Source: Novosphingobium aerophilum
GTDB taxonomy: Bacteria > Pseudomonadota > Alphaproteobacteria > Sphingomonadales > Sphingomonadaceae
Length of the DNA: 64,000 bases
NCBI RefSeq assembly: GCF_014230305.1
Contig: NZ_JACLAU010000004.1
Location: forward strand, 1-64,000
Direction of reading: 5' to 3'
A program made the translations under genes and the position numbers. Below, piece by piece: positions 8,289-19,496 of this stretch; positions within the stretch are counted from its first letter, which is position 1; each line of letters starts with the position of its first letter. The notes beneath the pieces are model-generated. The model saw nothing but the letters and a program-made list of their open reading frames with translations. It was not told the DNA's origin and did not search any database.

Positions 8289-8678
8289 ATGGCACGCGAA
8301 CCCCAGCGCATTAAGCGCCGCGAGCGCAAGAACATCACCAGCGGCATTGCCCACGTGAATGCCAGCTTCAACAACACGATGGTCACCATCACCGACGCCC
8401 AGGGCAATGCCATTTCGTGGTCTTCGGCCGGCATGATGGGCTTCAAGGGCAGCCGCAAGTCGACTCCCTATGCCGCCCAGGTTGCCGCCGACGATGCCGG
8501 CAAGAAGGCCGCCGAGCATGGCGTCCGCACCCTCGAGGTCGAAGTCAAGGGCCCGGGTTCGGGTCGCGAGAGCGCGCTGCGCGCCCTGCAGGCGGTGGGC
8601 TTCACCATCACCTCGATCCGCGACGTGACCCCGATCCCGCACAACGGCGTGCGCCCGTCCAAGCGTCGCCGCGTCTGA
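8289..8678 (+). CDS. rpsK: 30S ribosomal protein S11
   Basis: The 129-residue S11 is part of the 30S platform that lines the mRNA exit path. It has the conserved core [36 protein letters not shown] and the C-terminal [16 protein letters not shown]. An AGGAATT ribosome-binding site precedes the ATG. It lies 63 bp after rpsM and is followed by a terminator-like hairpin before rpoA. Confidence 0.97.
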   Translation: MAREPQRIKRRERKNITSGIAHVNASFNNTMVTITDAQGNAISWSSAGMMGFKGSRKSTPYAAQVAADDAGKKAAEHGVRTLEVEVKGPGSGRESALRALQAVGFTITSIRDVTPIPHNGVRPSKRRRV

Positions 8679-8719
8679 TCGTGCCTTCGCGGTGACCTTC
8701 GGGTTGCCGCAGTTTCGAG

Positions 8720-8752
8720 AAGCCGCGGCCCTCCGGAGGGCCCGCGGCTTTT
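8720..8752 (+). terminator. Terminator-like hairpin between rpsK and rpoA
   Basis: aagccgcgg (8720-8728) pairs perfectly with ccgcggctt (8742-8750). Between them ccctccggagggc forms an inner stem, and TTTT follows from 8749. This is a complete intrinsic-terminator geometry inside the alpha operon, only about 30 bp before the rpoA start. It probably works as a partial attenuator that adjusts rpoA output relative to rpsM/rpsK. Confidence 0.6.
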
Positions 8753-8781
8753 CCCGCCAGAACATACCCTAGGGGAAGTCC

Positions 8782-9840
8782 ATGACTGTCAATATCAAGA
8801 ACTGGCAGGAACTGAAGAAGCCCAACACCCTCGAGATCAAGTCCGGGACCGACGCCAAGCGCCGAGCGACCTTCGTCGCCGAGCCGCTCGAGCGTGGCTT
8901 CGGCCTGACGCTGGGCAACGCGCTGCGCCGCGTCCTGCTCTCGTCGCTTCAGGGTGCCGCGATCACCTCGATCAAGATCGAGAACGTCCTGCACGAGTTC
9001 TCGAGCCTCGCCGGCGTGCGCGAGGACGTCACCGACATCGTGCTGAACGTCAAGCAGATCGCCATCAAGATGCAGGGCGAGGGGCCGAAGCGCCTCCAGC
9101 TCTCCGCCACCGGCCCGGCCGAGGTCAAGGCGGGCGACATTGCCGTGACCGGCGATATCGAGATCATGAACAAGGATCTCGTGATCTGCCACCTCGACGA
9201 GGGGGCCACGCTGAACATGGAGCTGACCGCCGACACCGGCAAGGGCTATGTCCCCGCCGTGTCGAACCGTCCGATCGACGCGCCGATCGGCCTGATCCCG
9301 GTCGACTCGCTCTACTCGCCGGTTCGCCAGGTCAGCTACAAGGTCGACAACGCCCGTATCGGCCAGGAGCTTGACTACGACAAGCTGAGCCTGACGGTCG
9401 AGACCGACGGCACCGTCACCCCCGAGGACGCCGTGGCCTATGCCGCGCGCATCCTGCAGGACCAGCTCTCGCTGTTCGTCCACTTCGAGGACGTGGCCCC
9501 GGTCGGCGCCTCGCCGATGATCGGTGTCGCCGCGGCTCCGACCGACGAGGGCGACACCAACCAGCTCAACCGCTACCTGCTCAAGAAGGTGGACGAGCTC
9601 GAGCTGTCGGTGCGTTCGGCCAACTGCCTGAAGAACGACAACATCATCTACATCGGCGACCTGGTCCAGAAGACCGAGGCCGAGATGCTCCGCACGCCGA
9701 ACTTCGGCCGCAAGTCGCTCAACGAGATCAAGGAAGTGCTCTCGTCGATGGGCCTGCGCCTCGGCATGGACATCCCCGGCTGGCCGCCGGAGAACATCGA
9801 GGAAATGGCCAAGAAGCTCGAGCAGGAGCTGCTGGGCTGA
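8782..9840 (+). CDS. rpoA: RNA polymerase alpha subunit
   Basis: The 352-residue subunit has an N-terminal dimerisation domain, seen in [28 protein letters not shown] (residues 33-60). After a linker comes the C-terminal domain that contacts UP elements and activators, seen in [30 protein letters not shown] and [15 protein letters not shown]. Length is normal for alphaproteobacteria. AGGGGAAG precedes the ATG. It is followed by a 205-bp gap with palindromic repeats before rplQ. Confidence 0.98.
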   Translation: MTVNIKNWQELKKPNTLEIKSGTDAKRRATFVAEPLERGFGLTLGNALRRVLLSSLQGAAITSIKIENVLHEFSSLAGVREDVTDIVLNVKQIAIKMQGEGPKRLQLSATGPAEVKAGDIAVTGDIEIMNKDLVICHLDEGATLNMELTADTGKGYVPAVSNRPIDAPIGLIPVDSLYSPVRQVSYKVDNARIGQELDYDKLSLTVETDGTVTPEDAVAYAARILQDQLSLFVHFEDVAPVGASPMIGVAAAPTDEGDTNQLNRYLLKKVDELELSVRSANCLKNDNIIYIGDLVQKTEAEMLRTPNFGRKSLNEIKEVLSSMGLRLGMDIPGWPPENIEEMAKKLEQELLG

Positions 9841-9847
9841 GGCCTCT

Positions 9848-9887
9848 GGCCCTCACCCCTGCGGGGGAGAGGGTTGGGAGAGGGGCC
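9848..9887 (-). repeat. 40-bp palindromic repeat, copy related to 49435-49474
   Basis: This 40-bp stretch in the rpoA-rplQ gap is closely similar to the reverse complement of 49435-49474; both share gggagagggttgggagagg ending in ggcc. It contains an imperfect hairpin (ccctcacccctgcgggggagaggg). No gene is associated, so it looks like a dispersed REP-type element. Confidence 0.55.
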
Positions 9888-9944
9888 TTGCGAGGCCTTT
9901 CCCCTCTCAACTTCGGCTAGCCGCGCTGCGGCAAGCCTTCGTAT

Positions 9945-9966
9945 CTCTCTCCTGCCGGGGAGAGAG
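9945..9966. repeat. Hairpin ctctctcc...ggagagag in rpoA-rplQ gap
   Basis: Eight-base perfect arms at 9945-9952 and 9959-9966 enclose a six-base loop. With the element at 9848-9887 it forms a pair of palindromes separated by about 60 bp, the arrangement of a REPIN-like unit lying between two essential genes of one operon. Confidence 0.5.
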
Positions 9967-10045
9967 CGAAACACGGGGATGGTCAGACCCTATCTGACCT
10001 GGACCGGGGTACCTAGCACGGCCCCCTTACGAACGGAGAACACCC

Positions 10046-10465
10046 ATGCGTCACAAGCTTGGCGGCCGCAAACTGAACCGCACCTCGGCCCACCGGATCG
10101 CGATGCTGCGCAACATGGCGGCCTCGCTGATCAAGCACGAGCAGATCACCACCACGCTGCCCAAGGCCAAGGAGCTTCGGCCCTACATCGAAAAGCTGAT
10201 CACGCTGGCCAAGCGTGGCGGCCTGTCGAACCGCCGTCTGGCTCACGCCCGTCTGCTCGACGACGCGCAGCTGGTGAAGCTGTTCGACGTGCTCGCCGCG
10301 CGCTACGCCGATCGCAACGGTGGCTACAGCCGCATCATCAAGGCCGGCATCCGGGCTTCGGACGCCGCGCCGATGGCCGTGATCGAACTGGTCGATCGCG
10401 ACACCTCGGCCAAGGGCCAGGATTCGGGCCCGGTGCTGAGCGACGACGAGCTCGAAGCGGCCTGA
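10046..10465 (+). CDS. rplQ: 50S ribosomal protein L17
   Basis: The 139-residue L17 begins [17 protein letters not shown] and includes [37 protein letters not shown], the family signature. L17 lies near the peptide exit tunnel of the 50S subunit. GGAG seven bases before the ATG is the ribosome-binding site. Last gene of the ribosomal block; a strong terminator follows 30 bp later. Confidence 0.97.
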   Translation: MRHKLGGRKLNRTSAHRIAMLRNMAASLIKHEQITTTLPKAKELRPYIEKLITLAKRGGLSNRRLAHARLLDDAQLVKLFDVLAARYADRNGGYSRIIKAGIRASDAAPMAVIELVDRDTSAKGQDSGPVLSDDELEAA

Positions 10466-10494
10466 TCGCTTCGGCCACGGCTGACAAGAACGAC

Positions 10495-10527
10495 AGGGGC
10501 GGTTGCGGGAACGCAGCCGCCCCTTTC
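10495..10527 (+). terminator. Intrinsic terminator after rplQ
   Basis: aggggcgg (10495-10502) pairs with ccgcccct (10517-10524); the stem continues inward through tgcg/cgca to a ggaa loop, and TTT follows. It ends the rplO-to-rplQ transcript. Confidence 0.7.
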
Positions 10528-10651
10528 GCGTGGAGCCCAGGGTTGCGGGTCATGCCCGAGCGGGCAGGGCCGGTGGATCGGGGCCGACAACCGGTTGCGC
10601 TTTGGCGGTCGAATGCCGAATAAGGGACGCATCACAACGGGATACCCGAGG

Positions 10652-12844
<2,193 letters not shown>

Positions 12845-12851
12845 GGCCGGG

Positions 12852-13616
12852 TCAGGCCTCGCTGGGGCGCTGCGCGGTGGGTGCGGTGTCGGGCTCGCGC
12901 GCGGGGGACCAGCGCAGCGGCCAGGCAAAGAGATCGCCCAGCGATTGCGGGGCGCCTTCGTCCAGCCCGCAGGGCGGCCAGCCGTCGGGCCGGCGATAGG
13001 TGCGGAACAGCACGTCCCAGATCGGAAAGAGCGCCGCGAAGTTGGTATCGTAGTGTTCGGGCAGCCGCGAGTGGTGGCGGCGGTGATAGGCCGGGCAGTT
13101 GAGCACCCAGGACCAGCGTCCGAAGTCGACCTTGAGGTTCGCGTGGATGAAGTAGTTGTACAGGCTCATCCAGGCATAGGTCGCCATCAGCGGGAAGGTG
13201 GAGGTGGTGATCATCGAGGTGGCCGACCAGATCGTCAGGCCCTTGATCAACTGGTCTCCCCAGAAATGGCGATTGGTCGTCAGCGCGGTCATTTCGGGGT
13301 CGGAGTGGTGCAGCGAATGCATCGCCCACAGCGCCGGGATGCGGTGCTGGGCGTAGTGGTAGAAGAATTCCAGGAAATCACGCACCAGGATGAAGATCGG
13401 CAGGGCCAGCCAGAACGGCATGGTCCGCACGTCGATCAGCGAACCACCGTGCCAGTCCGGCCAGACCCGCATCACCACCATGCCGATGCCCATTTGCAAG
13501 GCCCAGGCCTGGAGGTTGCGCCACCAGTCGGTGGGCCCGGGGTGGCGGATCCGCTCGAACACGGTGATCACGCAGATCACGAGAACGGAGGCGGCAAGGA
13601 ACAGGACTATCTGCAT
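12852..13616 (-). CDS. Sterol desaturase / fatty acid hydroxylase family membrane protein
   Basis: The 254-residue membrane protein carries the histidine clusters of the fatty-acid hydroxylase superfamily di-iron site: HYAQH (HX3H), HSLHHSD (HX2HH) and HRRHHS near the C-terminus, with another conserved histidine in FIHAN. Members hydroxylate or desaturate lipids such as sterols, carotenoids and ornithine lipids; the substrate here cannot be read from sequence. The start at 13616 (MQIVLFLAASVLVICVI) opens with a membrane helix. The upstream frame to 13769 overlaps rnhA and is arginine-rich shadow. Confidence 0.82.
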   Translation of the reverse strand: MQIVLFLAASVLVICVITVFERIRHPGPTDWWRNLQAWALQMGIGMVVMRVWPDWHGGSLIDVRTMPFWLALPIFILVRDFLEFFYHYAQHRIPALWAMHSLHHSDPEMTALTTNRHFWGDQLIKGLTIWSATSMITTSTFPLMATYAWMSLYNYFIHANLKVDFGRWSWVLNCPAYHRRHHSRLPEHYDTNFAALFPIWDVLFRTYRRPDGWPPCGLDEGAPQSLGDLFAWPLRWSPAREPDTAPTAQRPSEA

Positions 13617-13668
13617 GGTGCCAGGCCTTAGCCTCTGCCGGGTTAAGGTTCGGTTCCCGTGCCCGGGC

Positions 13669-14136
13669 TCAGGACAGGTTGCTGCGCACCGGCGGGCGCA
13701 GCGCCCGTGCGGCCTCCGCCGCGGCGCTCGCCAGCCGGTCGGCGCGTTCGTTGTCGGCGTGGCCGGCATGGCCCTTGACCCATTGCCAGGCGATCCGGTG
13801 CGGCCGCGCCGCTGCGATCAGATCCTGCCACAGATCGGCATTGGCGACCGGCTTCTTGGCGGCATTGACCCAGCCGTTGCGCTGCCAGCCGAACACCCAG
13901 CCGGTGATCCCGTCGATCACGTACTTGCTGTCGGTGTGCAGGGTCACCTCGCAGGGTTGCTTCAGCGCACGCAGGGCCATGATCGCGCCCATCAGCTCCA
14001 TGCGGTTGTTGGTCGTTTCCGGATCGCCGCCGGACAATTCCTTCTCGTGCTCGCCCATCCGCAGGATCGCGCCCCAGCCGCCGGGTCCGGGATTGCCCTT
14101 GCATGCCCCGTCGGTGAAGATCGTGACGGCCTTCAC
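13669..14136 (-). CDS. rnhA: Ribonuclease HI
   Basis: The 155-residue enzyme cuts the RNA strand of RNA-DNA hybrids. Active-site carboxylates are visible in [14 protein letters not shown] (D), [10 protein letters not shown] (E), HTDSKYV (D) and [13 protein letters not shown] (H and D). The GTG start overlaps the thrB stop by 4 bp. A longer frame to 14628 runs through thrB and is not conserved. The ispH-thrB-rnhA order is found in other alphaproteobacteria, so this is an old operon rather than a local accident. Confidence 0.95.
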   Translation of the reverse strand: MKAVTIFTDGACKGNPGPGGWGAILRMGEHEKELSGGDPETTNNRMELMGAIMALRALKQPCEVTLHTDSKYVIDGITGWVFGWQRNGWVNAAKKPVANADLWQDLIAAARPHRIAWQWVKGHAGHADNERADRLASAAAEAARALRPPVRSNLS

Positions 14137-15104
14137 GCGAACACGCCGGGATTGTCGCGATAGAAGCTCAGGCGCCGGGCGAAGGCCAGCGGGTCCTTGC
14201 GGGTGACGAAGGCATCGGACGGGGTGTGGAGCCAGTCGTAGGCGCGGCTCGCCAGAAAGCGCATCGCCGCCCCGCGCGCCAGCAGGGGCAGGGCGGAACG
14301 TTCGGCCGGCGACAGCAGCCGGACCGCTTCGTAGCCGGCCAGCAGCGCTGCCGACAGGTCGGGCGCGAAGCGGGTGCCGGTGGCATCGAAGCACCACGCG
14401 GCGTGAGTCACCGCCAGATCGTAAGCGATGATGTCGGTACAGGCGAAGTAGAAGTCGATCAGCCCGCAGACCGTGTCGTCGATCATCAGCACGTTGTCGG
14501 GAAACAGATCGGCGTGGATCACCGAACCGGGCAGGTCGGCCGGCCACTGCGCCAGCAGGTCGGCCAGTTCCGCACCGACCAGCGCGCCCAGCGCAGGATC
14601 GATGCCGTCCAGCCCGCCCGGCCCGCAACCGTCGATCAGCCGCCGCCAGCCTTCGGGCCCCAGATTGTTGGCGCGGCGCATGGCAAAGTCCTGCCCGGCC
14701 AGGTGCACCCGCGCCAGGGCCTCGCCCACGGCCCGCGCCTGGCCCGCAGTGGGCTCGCTCACCGACACCCCCGACAGGAATTCGATCAGCGCCACCGGCT
14801 TGCCGTCCAGCCGGCGGAAGGCCGCCCCGGCGCGATCATGGATCGTGGCGGGAACCGGGCATCCGCGCGCGGAGAGATGGTCCATCAGGCCGAGGAAGAA
14901 CGGCAGCTCGCTCACCTCGGTCCGCTCTTCGTACATGGTCAGGATAAAGCGCGCCCCGGCGCCGTCGTGCCCGGTCGTCTCGATCAGCCAGTTGCTATTC
15001 TGGACCCCCTCGGCAATGCCCTTGGCGCTGCGCAGGGCGCCGACGTCGAACTCGCCGATCAGCCCGGCCAACTGCTCGGCGCCGAGGTGCGTGTAGACCG
15101 CCAT
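14133..15104 (-). CDS. thrB: Homoserine kinase (APH-fold, alphaproteobacterial type)
   Basis: This 323-residue enzyme phosphorylates homoserine to O-phosphohomoserine for threonine synthesis. It belongs to the aminoglycoside-phosphotransferase-like ThrB type, not the GHMP type: [16 protein letters not shown] start, [15 protein letters not shown] nucleotide loop, catalytic [13 protein letters not shown] and metal-binding [10 protein letters not shown]. It lies 21 bp after ispH and overlaps rnhA. The threonine link to the ilvA gene at 27378 is metabolic only. Confidence 0.94.
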   Translation of the reverse strand: MAVYTHLGAEQLAGLIGEFDVGALRSAKGIAEGVQNSNWLIETTGHDGAGARFILTMYEERTEVSELPFFLGLMDHLSARGCPVPATIHDRAGAAFRRLDGKPVALIEFLSGVSVSEPTAGQARAVGEALARVHLAGQDFAMRRANNLGPEGWRRLIDGCGPGGLDGIDPALGALVGAELADLLAQWPADLPGSVIHADLFPDNVLMIDDTVCGLIDFYFACTDIIAYDLAVTHAAWCFDATGTRFAPDLSAALLAGYEAVRLLSPAERSALPLLARGAAMRFLASRAYDWLHTPSDAFVTRKDPLAFARRLSFYRDNPGVFA

Positions 15105-15125
15105 TGTCGTCCCCCGTCCGCCAGA

Positions 15126-16103
15126 TCAGTCCATAAGCTGGCGGGGCAGCTTGAACACCATCTTCTCCTCGGTCGTCACCACGGTTTCCTCGCGGATCGG
15201 ACGGATCGTGGCGATCAGGGCGACCACCTCGCGCACCAGCTCCTCGGGAGCCGAGGCGCCCGCGGTGAGGCCAAGCGTGCCGATGTCGGTCAGCCAGGCC
15301 GGGTCGATCTCGTCAGCGCGCTGGATCAGTTGTGCGCGGGCGCCGCAGCGCTGGGCCACCTCGACCAGGCGGAGCGAGTTGGAGCTGTTCGGCGCGCCGA
15401 TCACCAGCACCAGTTCGCAGTCGCCGGCGATCGCCTTGACCGCCGCCTGGCGGTTGGAGGTCGCATAGCAGATGTCCTCCGCCCGCGGTGCGTTGATCTC
15501 GGGATAACGGGCCTTGAGCGCGGCGATGATGCTGGCCGTATCGTCGACCGACAATGTGGTCTGGGTCAGGAAGGCGAGGTCGGTGCCGGGGGCGAAATCG
15601 AGCCGGGCAACGTCCTCCTCGGTTTCGACCAGGGTGACCGATCCTTCGGGAACCTGGCCCAGCGTGCCGATCACCTCGGGGTGGCCGCGATGGCCGATGA
15701 ACAGGATGTGGCGGCCGGCCTCGATCTGGCGTTCGGCCTGGCGATGCACCTTGCTGACCAGCGGGCAGGTGGCATCGAGCCAGTCGAGCCCGCGCGCGGT
15801 GGCCTCGGCCGGGACCGACTTGGGCACGCCGTGCGCGCTGAAGATCACCGGGGCGCCATCGGGCACTTCGTCCAGTTCTTCCACGAAGACCGCGCCCTTG
15901 GCCCGCAGGCCATCGACCACATACTTGTTATGCACAATTTCATGGCGGACGTAGACCGGCGCGCCATAGCGGGCGAGCGCCCGCTCGACGATCTCGATCG
16001 CCCGGTCGACCCCGGCACAAAAGCCGCGCGGCGCGGCGATCAGCAGATGCAAGGGCTCGCCCTGGGGGGCGGGACTCGGCGATTCCGGAAATGGCGCGTT
16101 CAT
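15126..16103 (-). CDS. ispH: 4-hydroxy-3-methylbut-2-enyl diphosphate reductase
   Basis: The 325-residue iron-sulfur enzyme makes IPP and DMAPP in the last step of the MEP isoprenoid pathway. The three cluster cysteines are seen in [26 protein letters not shown] and [11 protein letters not shown]. The [10 protein letters not shown] and [11 protein letters not shown] motifs and NSSNSLRL near the C-terminus complete the family pattern. First gene of the ispH-thrB-rnhA operon; its promoter must lie in the 66 bp shared with the divergent lipoprotein gene. Confidence 0.96.
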   Translation of the reverse strand: MNAPFPESPSPAPQGEPLHLLIAAPRGFCAGVDRAIEIVERALARYGAPVYVRHEIVHNKYVVDGLRAKGAVFVEELDEVPDGAPVIFSAHGVPKSVPAEATARGLDWLDATCPLVSKVHRQAERQIEAGRHILFIGHRGHPEVIGTLGQVPEGSVTLVETEEDVARLDFAPGTDLAFLTQTTLSVDDTASIIAALKARYPEINAPRAEDICYATSNRQAAVKAIAGDCELVLVIGAPNSSNSLRLVEVAQRCGARAQLIQRADEIDPAWLTDIGTLGLTAGASAPEELVREVVALIATIRPIREETVVTTEEKMVFKLPRQLMD

Positions 16104-16169
16104 GTCTTGGCCCCTAGCGCTTCCCGGCGCGCACCGCTAGGGCAGCAAACGGATACCGAGGATCGCAGG

Positions 16170-16835
16170 ATGACCAATCGCACCCGCCTTTTCGCCGCCG
16201 CCGGTCTGGCTGCGTCCCTGCTTGCCCTGTCGGGCTGCAAGACCAAGGGCGATATCGTGGTCGACGAAGGTGTCGGCATTTCCGCCGTGCGCGGGGTCTG
16301 CCCGGCGGTCGGCGTGCCGGACTATACCGGCGACATCACGCTGTTCCGCACCCCCGGTGCCACCGATGCCGGATCGATCGATGTCACCGCCGCCCTGACC
16401 AACCTGCGGTCGACCTGCGACGAGGCCAATGGCGGAGAGAAGGTGCTGACCCAGGTCGGGTTCGATGTGCTGGCCCGCCGCACCGACACGCGCGGGGCCC
16501 GCACGGTCCAGCTGCCCTATTTCGTCACCGTCCTGCGCGCCGGTCGGGCGGTGATCGCCAAGCGGCTCGGCACGGTGACGGTCAGCTTCGCCGACGGCCA
16601 GGACCGCGCCCAGGCCCATGCGACCGGCAGCGCCACTGTCGATCGCGTCGAAGCCACGCTTCCGCCCGAGGTGCGCAACCGCCTGACCCGCAAGCGCAAG
16701 GCTGGCGATGCCGACGCCGCGATCGATCCGCTGGCCCAGCCCGACGTGCGCGCCGCGGTGGCCCGCGCCACCTTCGAGGTGCTGGTCGGCTTCCAGCTCA
16801 GCGAGAAGCAGCTCGGCTACAACGCTACCCGTTGA
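16170..16835 (+). CDS. Predicted outer-membrane lipoprotein of unknown function
   Basis: A 221-residue protein whose first 23 residues form a lipoprotein signal (MTNRTRLFAAAGLAASLLAL then S-G-C, Cys23 lipidated). Lys24 is not an inner-membrane retention signal, so outer-membrane sorting is likely. The rest is soluble, beta-rich and has two further cysteines near residues 44 and 83. I do not recognise a domain with certainty. The ATG follows an AGG-rich sequence. An open frame continues 648 codons upstream but is antisense to thrB and ispH and is not coding. The stop codon lies within a 13-bp tandem repeat. Confidence 0.75.
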   Translation: MTNRTRLFAAAGLAASLLALSGCKTKGDIVVDEGVGISAVRGVCPAVGVPDYTGDITLFRTPGATDAGSIDVTAALTNLRSTCDEANGGEKVLTQVGFDVLARRTDTRGARTVQLPYFVTVLRAGRAVIAKRLGTVTVSFADGQDRAQAHATGSATVDRVEATLPPEVRNRLTRKRKAGDADAAIDPLAQPDVRAAVARATFEVLVGFQLSEKQLGYNATR

Positions 16836-16875
16836 TCTTGGCCGTTGATGGGGGCCGTTGATCTTGGCCGTTGAC
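16830..16875 (+). repeat. 13-bp tandem repeat spanning the lipoprotein stop codon
   Basis: Units cgttgatcttggc (16830-16842), cgttgatgggggc (16843-16855) and cgttgatcttggc (16856-16868) are followed by a partial cgttgac. The first unit contains the last Arg codon and the TGA stop, so each unit repeats the CGT-TGA end of the gene. Confidence 0.65.
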
Positions 16876-16934
16876 GCCACAGCGCGCGCGGCAGGTGTTC
16901 CCAAGCGCGCGCAAACGGGCTAACCGCCCGCATC

Positions 16935-18695
16935 ATGTCCGCTGACCAGACCCTGCACGCCGCCTTTGTCGGCCACATCGCCCGCGCGCTCGACGCGCTC
17001 CAGTCCGCCGGCACCCTGCCGGAGGGGCTGAACCGCGCCGCCGTCACGGTAGAACCGCCGCGCGATGCCGCCCATGGCGATCTGGCGACCAACGCCGCGA
17101 TGGTCCTGGCCAAGCCGGCCGGCACCAACCCGCGCGTCCTGGCCGAGGCGCTGGTGGCCGAACTGGTCAAGCTGCCGCTGGTCAGCGCCGCCGAGATCGC
17201 TGGCCCGGGCTTCATCAACCTGCGGGTCGATGCCGCGGCCTGGCTGGAGGAATTGCGCGCGATCGCCACCCTCGGGGCCGACTATGGCCGCTCGACCATG
17301 GGCGCAGGGACCACGGTCAATGTCGAGTACGTCTCGGCCAACCCGACCGGGCCGATGCACATGGGCCATTGCCGCGGCGCGGTGGTGGGCGATGCCCTGG
17401 CCGCCCTGCTGGAATTCGCCGGGCACAAGGTGGTGCGCGAATACTACGTCAACGACGCCGGGGCCCAGGTCCAGGTGCTCGCCCGCTCCGCCCACGTGCG
17501 CTACCGCGAGGCGCTGGGCGAGGCCGTCGGCGAGATCCCCGAGGGGCTCTATCCGGGGGACTATCTGGTCCCGGTCGGCCAGGCGCTCGCCGCCGAGTTC
17601 GGTGACCGCTACGCCGCCGCTCCCGAGAGCGAATGGCTCGACCTGTTCCGGGAGCGCGCGGTTGCCGCCATGCTGGTGATGATCAAGGACGATCTTGCCC
17701 TGCTCGGCATCCACCATGACCTGTTCTCGTCCGAGGCCGAGCTGCAGGCGGCGGGCAAGCCGGCCGAGGCCGAAGCCTGGCTGCGCGCGCACGATCTGGT
17801 CTATGACGGCGAGCTCGAGGCGCCCAAGGGCAAGACGCCCGAGGACTGGGAGCCGGTGGCCCTGCCGCTGTTCCGCTCGACCCGGTTCGGCGATGATCAG
17901 GACCGGCCGATCCGCAAGTCGGACGGCAGCTGGACCTATTTCGGCGCGGACCTGGCCTATCACTTCCAGAAGGCCCAGGGTGCCGACGCGCTGGTCGATA
18001 TCTGGGGCGCCGATCACGCCGGCACGGTCAAGCGGATCAAGGCCGCCGTCGCCGCGATGACCGGGGCGGCCAGTTCGGACAAGGGCGGGCAGGCCACCCC
18101 GTTCGAGGTCAAGCTGGTCCAGATGGTCCAGTTGCTGCGTGATGGCGAACCGGTGAAGATGTCGAAGCGCGCCGGGACCTTTGTTACCCTGGCCGACGTG
18201 GTGCGCGAAGTGGGCAAGGACGTGGTGCGCTTCACCATGCTGACCCGCAAGCCCGAGGCGCAGATGGACTTCGACTTCGCCAAGGTGGTCGAGGCGTCGA
18301 AGGACAATCCGGTGTTCTACGTCCAGTATGCCCATGCGCGAATCTGTTCGACCCTGCGCAAGGCAGCGGCCGAAGGCTTCGCCCCGGCCGATGCCGCGCT
18401 CGATCGGCTGGGCCAGGAGGAGCTGGCCCTGGTCAAGCTGGCGGCGCAGTTCCCCCGGCTGGTCGAAGCGGCCGCCGTGGCGCGCGAGCCGCACCGTATC
18501 GCCTTCTTCCTGGGTGATCTGGCGGCGGCGTTCCACGCGTACTGGAACCTGGGCAACGATCGTCCGGACAAGCGCTTCATCATCCCTGGCGATGCCGCGC
18601 TGACGGGCGCGAGGCTTTTCCTCGCCGCGCAAATCGGGCAACTGGTTCGTAATGGGTTGGCACTACTCGGCGTCGACGCTGTCGAGGAGCTGTAA
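16935..18695 (+). CDS. argS: Arginyl-tRNA synthetase
   Basis: The 586-residue class Ia synthetase charges tRNA-Arg. The N-terminal Arg_tRNA_synt_N domain includes PPRDAAHGDLATNAAMVLAK. The HIGH motif is present as NPTGPMHMGHCRGAVVGD, and a canonical VKMSKRAGTFVTLADV KMSK-type loop lies near residue 410. The C-terminal DALR anticodon-binding domain ends LALLGVDAVEEL. Length is normal. It starts the argS-SPOR-DUF922-nagZ-scpAB-tatABC run typical of sphingomonads. Confidence 0.97.
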   Translation: MSADQTLHAAFVGHIARALDALQSAGTLPEGLNRAAVTVEPPRDAAHGDLATNAAMVLAKPAGTNPRVLAEALVAELVKLPLVSAAEIAGPGFINLRVDAAAWLEELRAIATLGADYGRSTMGAGTTVNVEYVSANPTGPMHMGHCRGAVVGDALAALLEFAGHKVVREYYVNDAGAQVQVLARSAHVRYREALGEAVGEIPEGLYPGDYLVPVGQALAAEFGDRYAAAPESEWLDLFRERAVAAMLVMIKDDLALLGIHHDLFSSEAELQAAGKPAEAEAWLRAHDLVYDGELEAPKGKTPEDWEPVALPLFRSTRFGDDQDRPIRKSDGSWTYFGADLAYHFQKAQGADALVDIWGADHAGTVKRIKAAVAAMTGAASSDKGGQATPFEVKLVQMVQLLRDGEPVKMSKRAGTFVTLADVVREVGKDVVRFTMLTRKPEAQMDFDFAKVVEASKDNPVFYVQYAHARICSTLRKAAAEGFAPADAALDRLGQEELALVKLAAQFPRLVEAAAVAREPHRIAFFLGDLAAAFHAYWNLGNDRPDKRFIIPGDAALTGARLFLAAQIGQLVRNGLALLGVDAVEEL

Positions 18696-18740
18696 GGCTG
18701 CACGGCGCATTGGGGTCGACAGGAACGGGGCAGGGGCTCG

Positions 18741-19496
18741 ATGAACGACAATAACAACGAAGGCCGCATGGACGACGACATGGACTTTCCCGGCAACGAG
18801 GTCCTCTCTGGCGCGGCGCCCCAGCCGGCGCTGGCCCTGGATGACGACGAGCGGCTGCCCTGGCTCGAATCGGCCGACGACGATGACGATGTCGGCGCAG
18901 TCGATACCGGGCGGATTGTGCGCTTCGCCGCCTTCGGCGTGGTCTTGCTGGCCCTGATCGTCGGCGGCATCTGGTATCTCAATCACCGCGGGGCGGGCGA
19001 GGCCCAGGTGGCCGAAGGCGGCGTGATTGCCGCTCCGGCCGAACCCTACAAGAGCGAACCCGCCGACAAGGGCGGCAAGACCTTTGCCGGCACGGGCGAT
19101 TCGGCGTTCGCCGTGTCCGAGGGCAAGAACCCGTCAGCCAAGCTGGCAGGGACCGAAACCCCGGTGGCCGCCGCTTCGCCCAGCATCGCCATCACCCCTC
19201 CGGCGCCTGCCGCGAGACCCGCCGGCGCGGTTCCTCCCCCCTCTGCTGCTCCTGCTACCGGCGGGGTCGGGGTGCAGGTCGGGGCCTATTCCTCGCAGGC
19301 GACCGCCGAGGCCGGCTGGTCGCGGCTGTCGTCGAGCCATGATGTCCTGAAGGGGGTCAAGCACCGGATCGTGGAAGGCTCGGCCGATATCGGGACCGTC
19401 TACCGGCTCCAGGCGGTCACCGCCGATCTCGCTTCGGCCAATGCGCTGTGCTCCAGCCTGAAGGCTGCCGGCGTTGCCTGCCAGGTCAAGCGCTGA
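18741..19496 (+). CDS. SPOR-domain membrane protein
   Basis: The 251-residue protein has an acidic cytoplasmic N-terminus (many D/E up to residue 55), one membrane helix (IVRFAAFGVVLLALIVGGIWYL, about 54-76) and a long Pro/Ala-rich periplasmic linker. It ends in a SPOR domain of about 75 residues: GVGVQVGAYSSQATAEAGWSRLSS through LCSSLKAAGVACQVKR. SPOR domains bind denuded septal glycan, so a role at the division site is likely. It follows argS by 45 bp and probably shares its transcript. Confidence 0.88.
   Translation: MNDNNNEGRMDDDMDFPGNEVLSGAAPQPALALDDDERLPWLESADDDDDVGAVDTGRIVRFAAFGVVLLALIVGGIWYLNHRGAGEAQVAEGGVIAAPAEPYKSEPADKGGKTFAGTGDSAFAVSEGKNPSAKLAGTETPVAAASPSIAITPPAPAARPAGAVPPPSAAPATGGVGVQVGAYSSQATAEAGWSRLSSSHDVLKGVKHRIVEGSADIGTVYRLQAVTADLASANALCSSLKAAGVACQVKR

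Noticed and set aside
14226..16169. Open frame of about 648 codons joined to the lipoprotein gene
   Set aside because: It is antisense to thrB and ispH, rich in Gln/Arg/His/Gly, and lacks any domain. The lipoprotein signal at 16170 is the true start.
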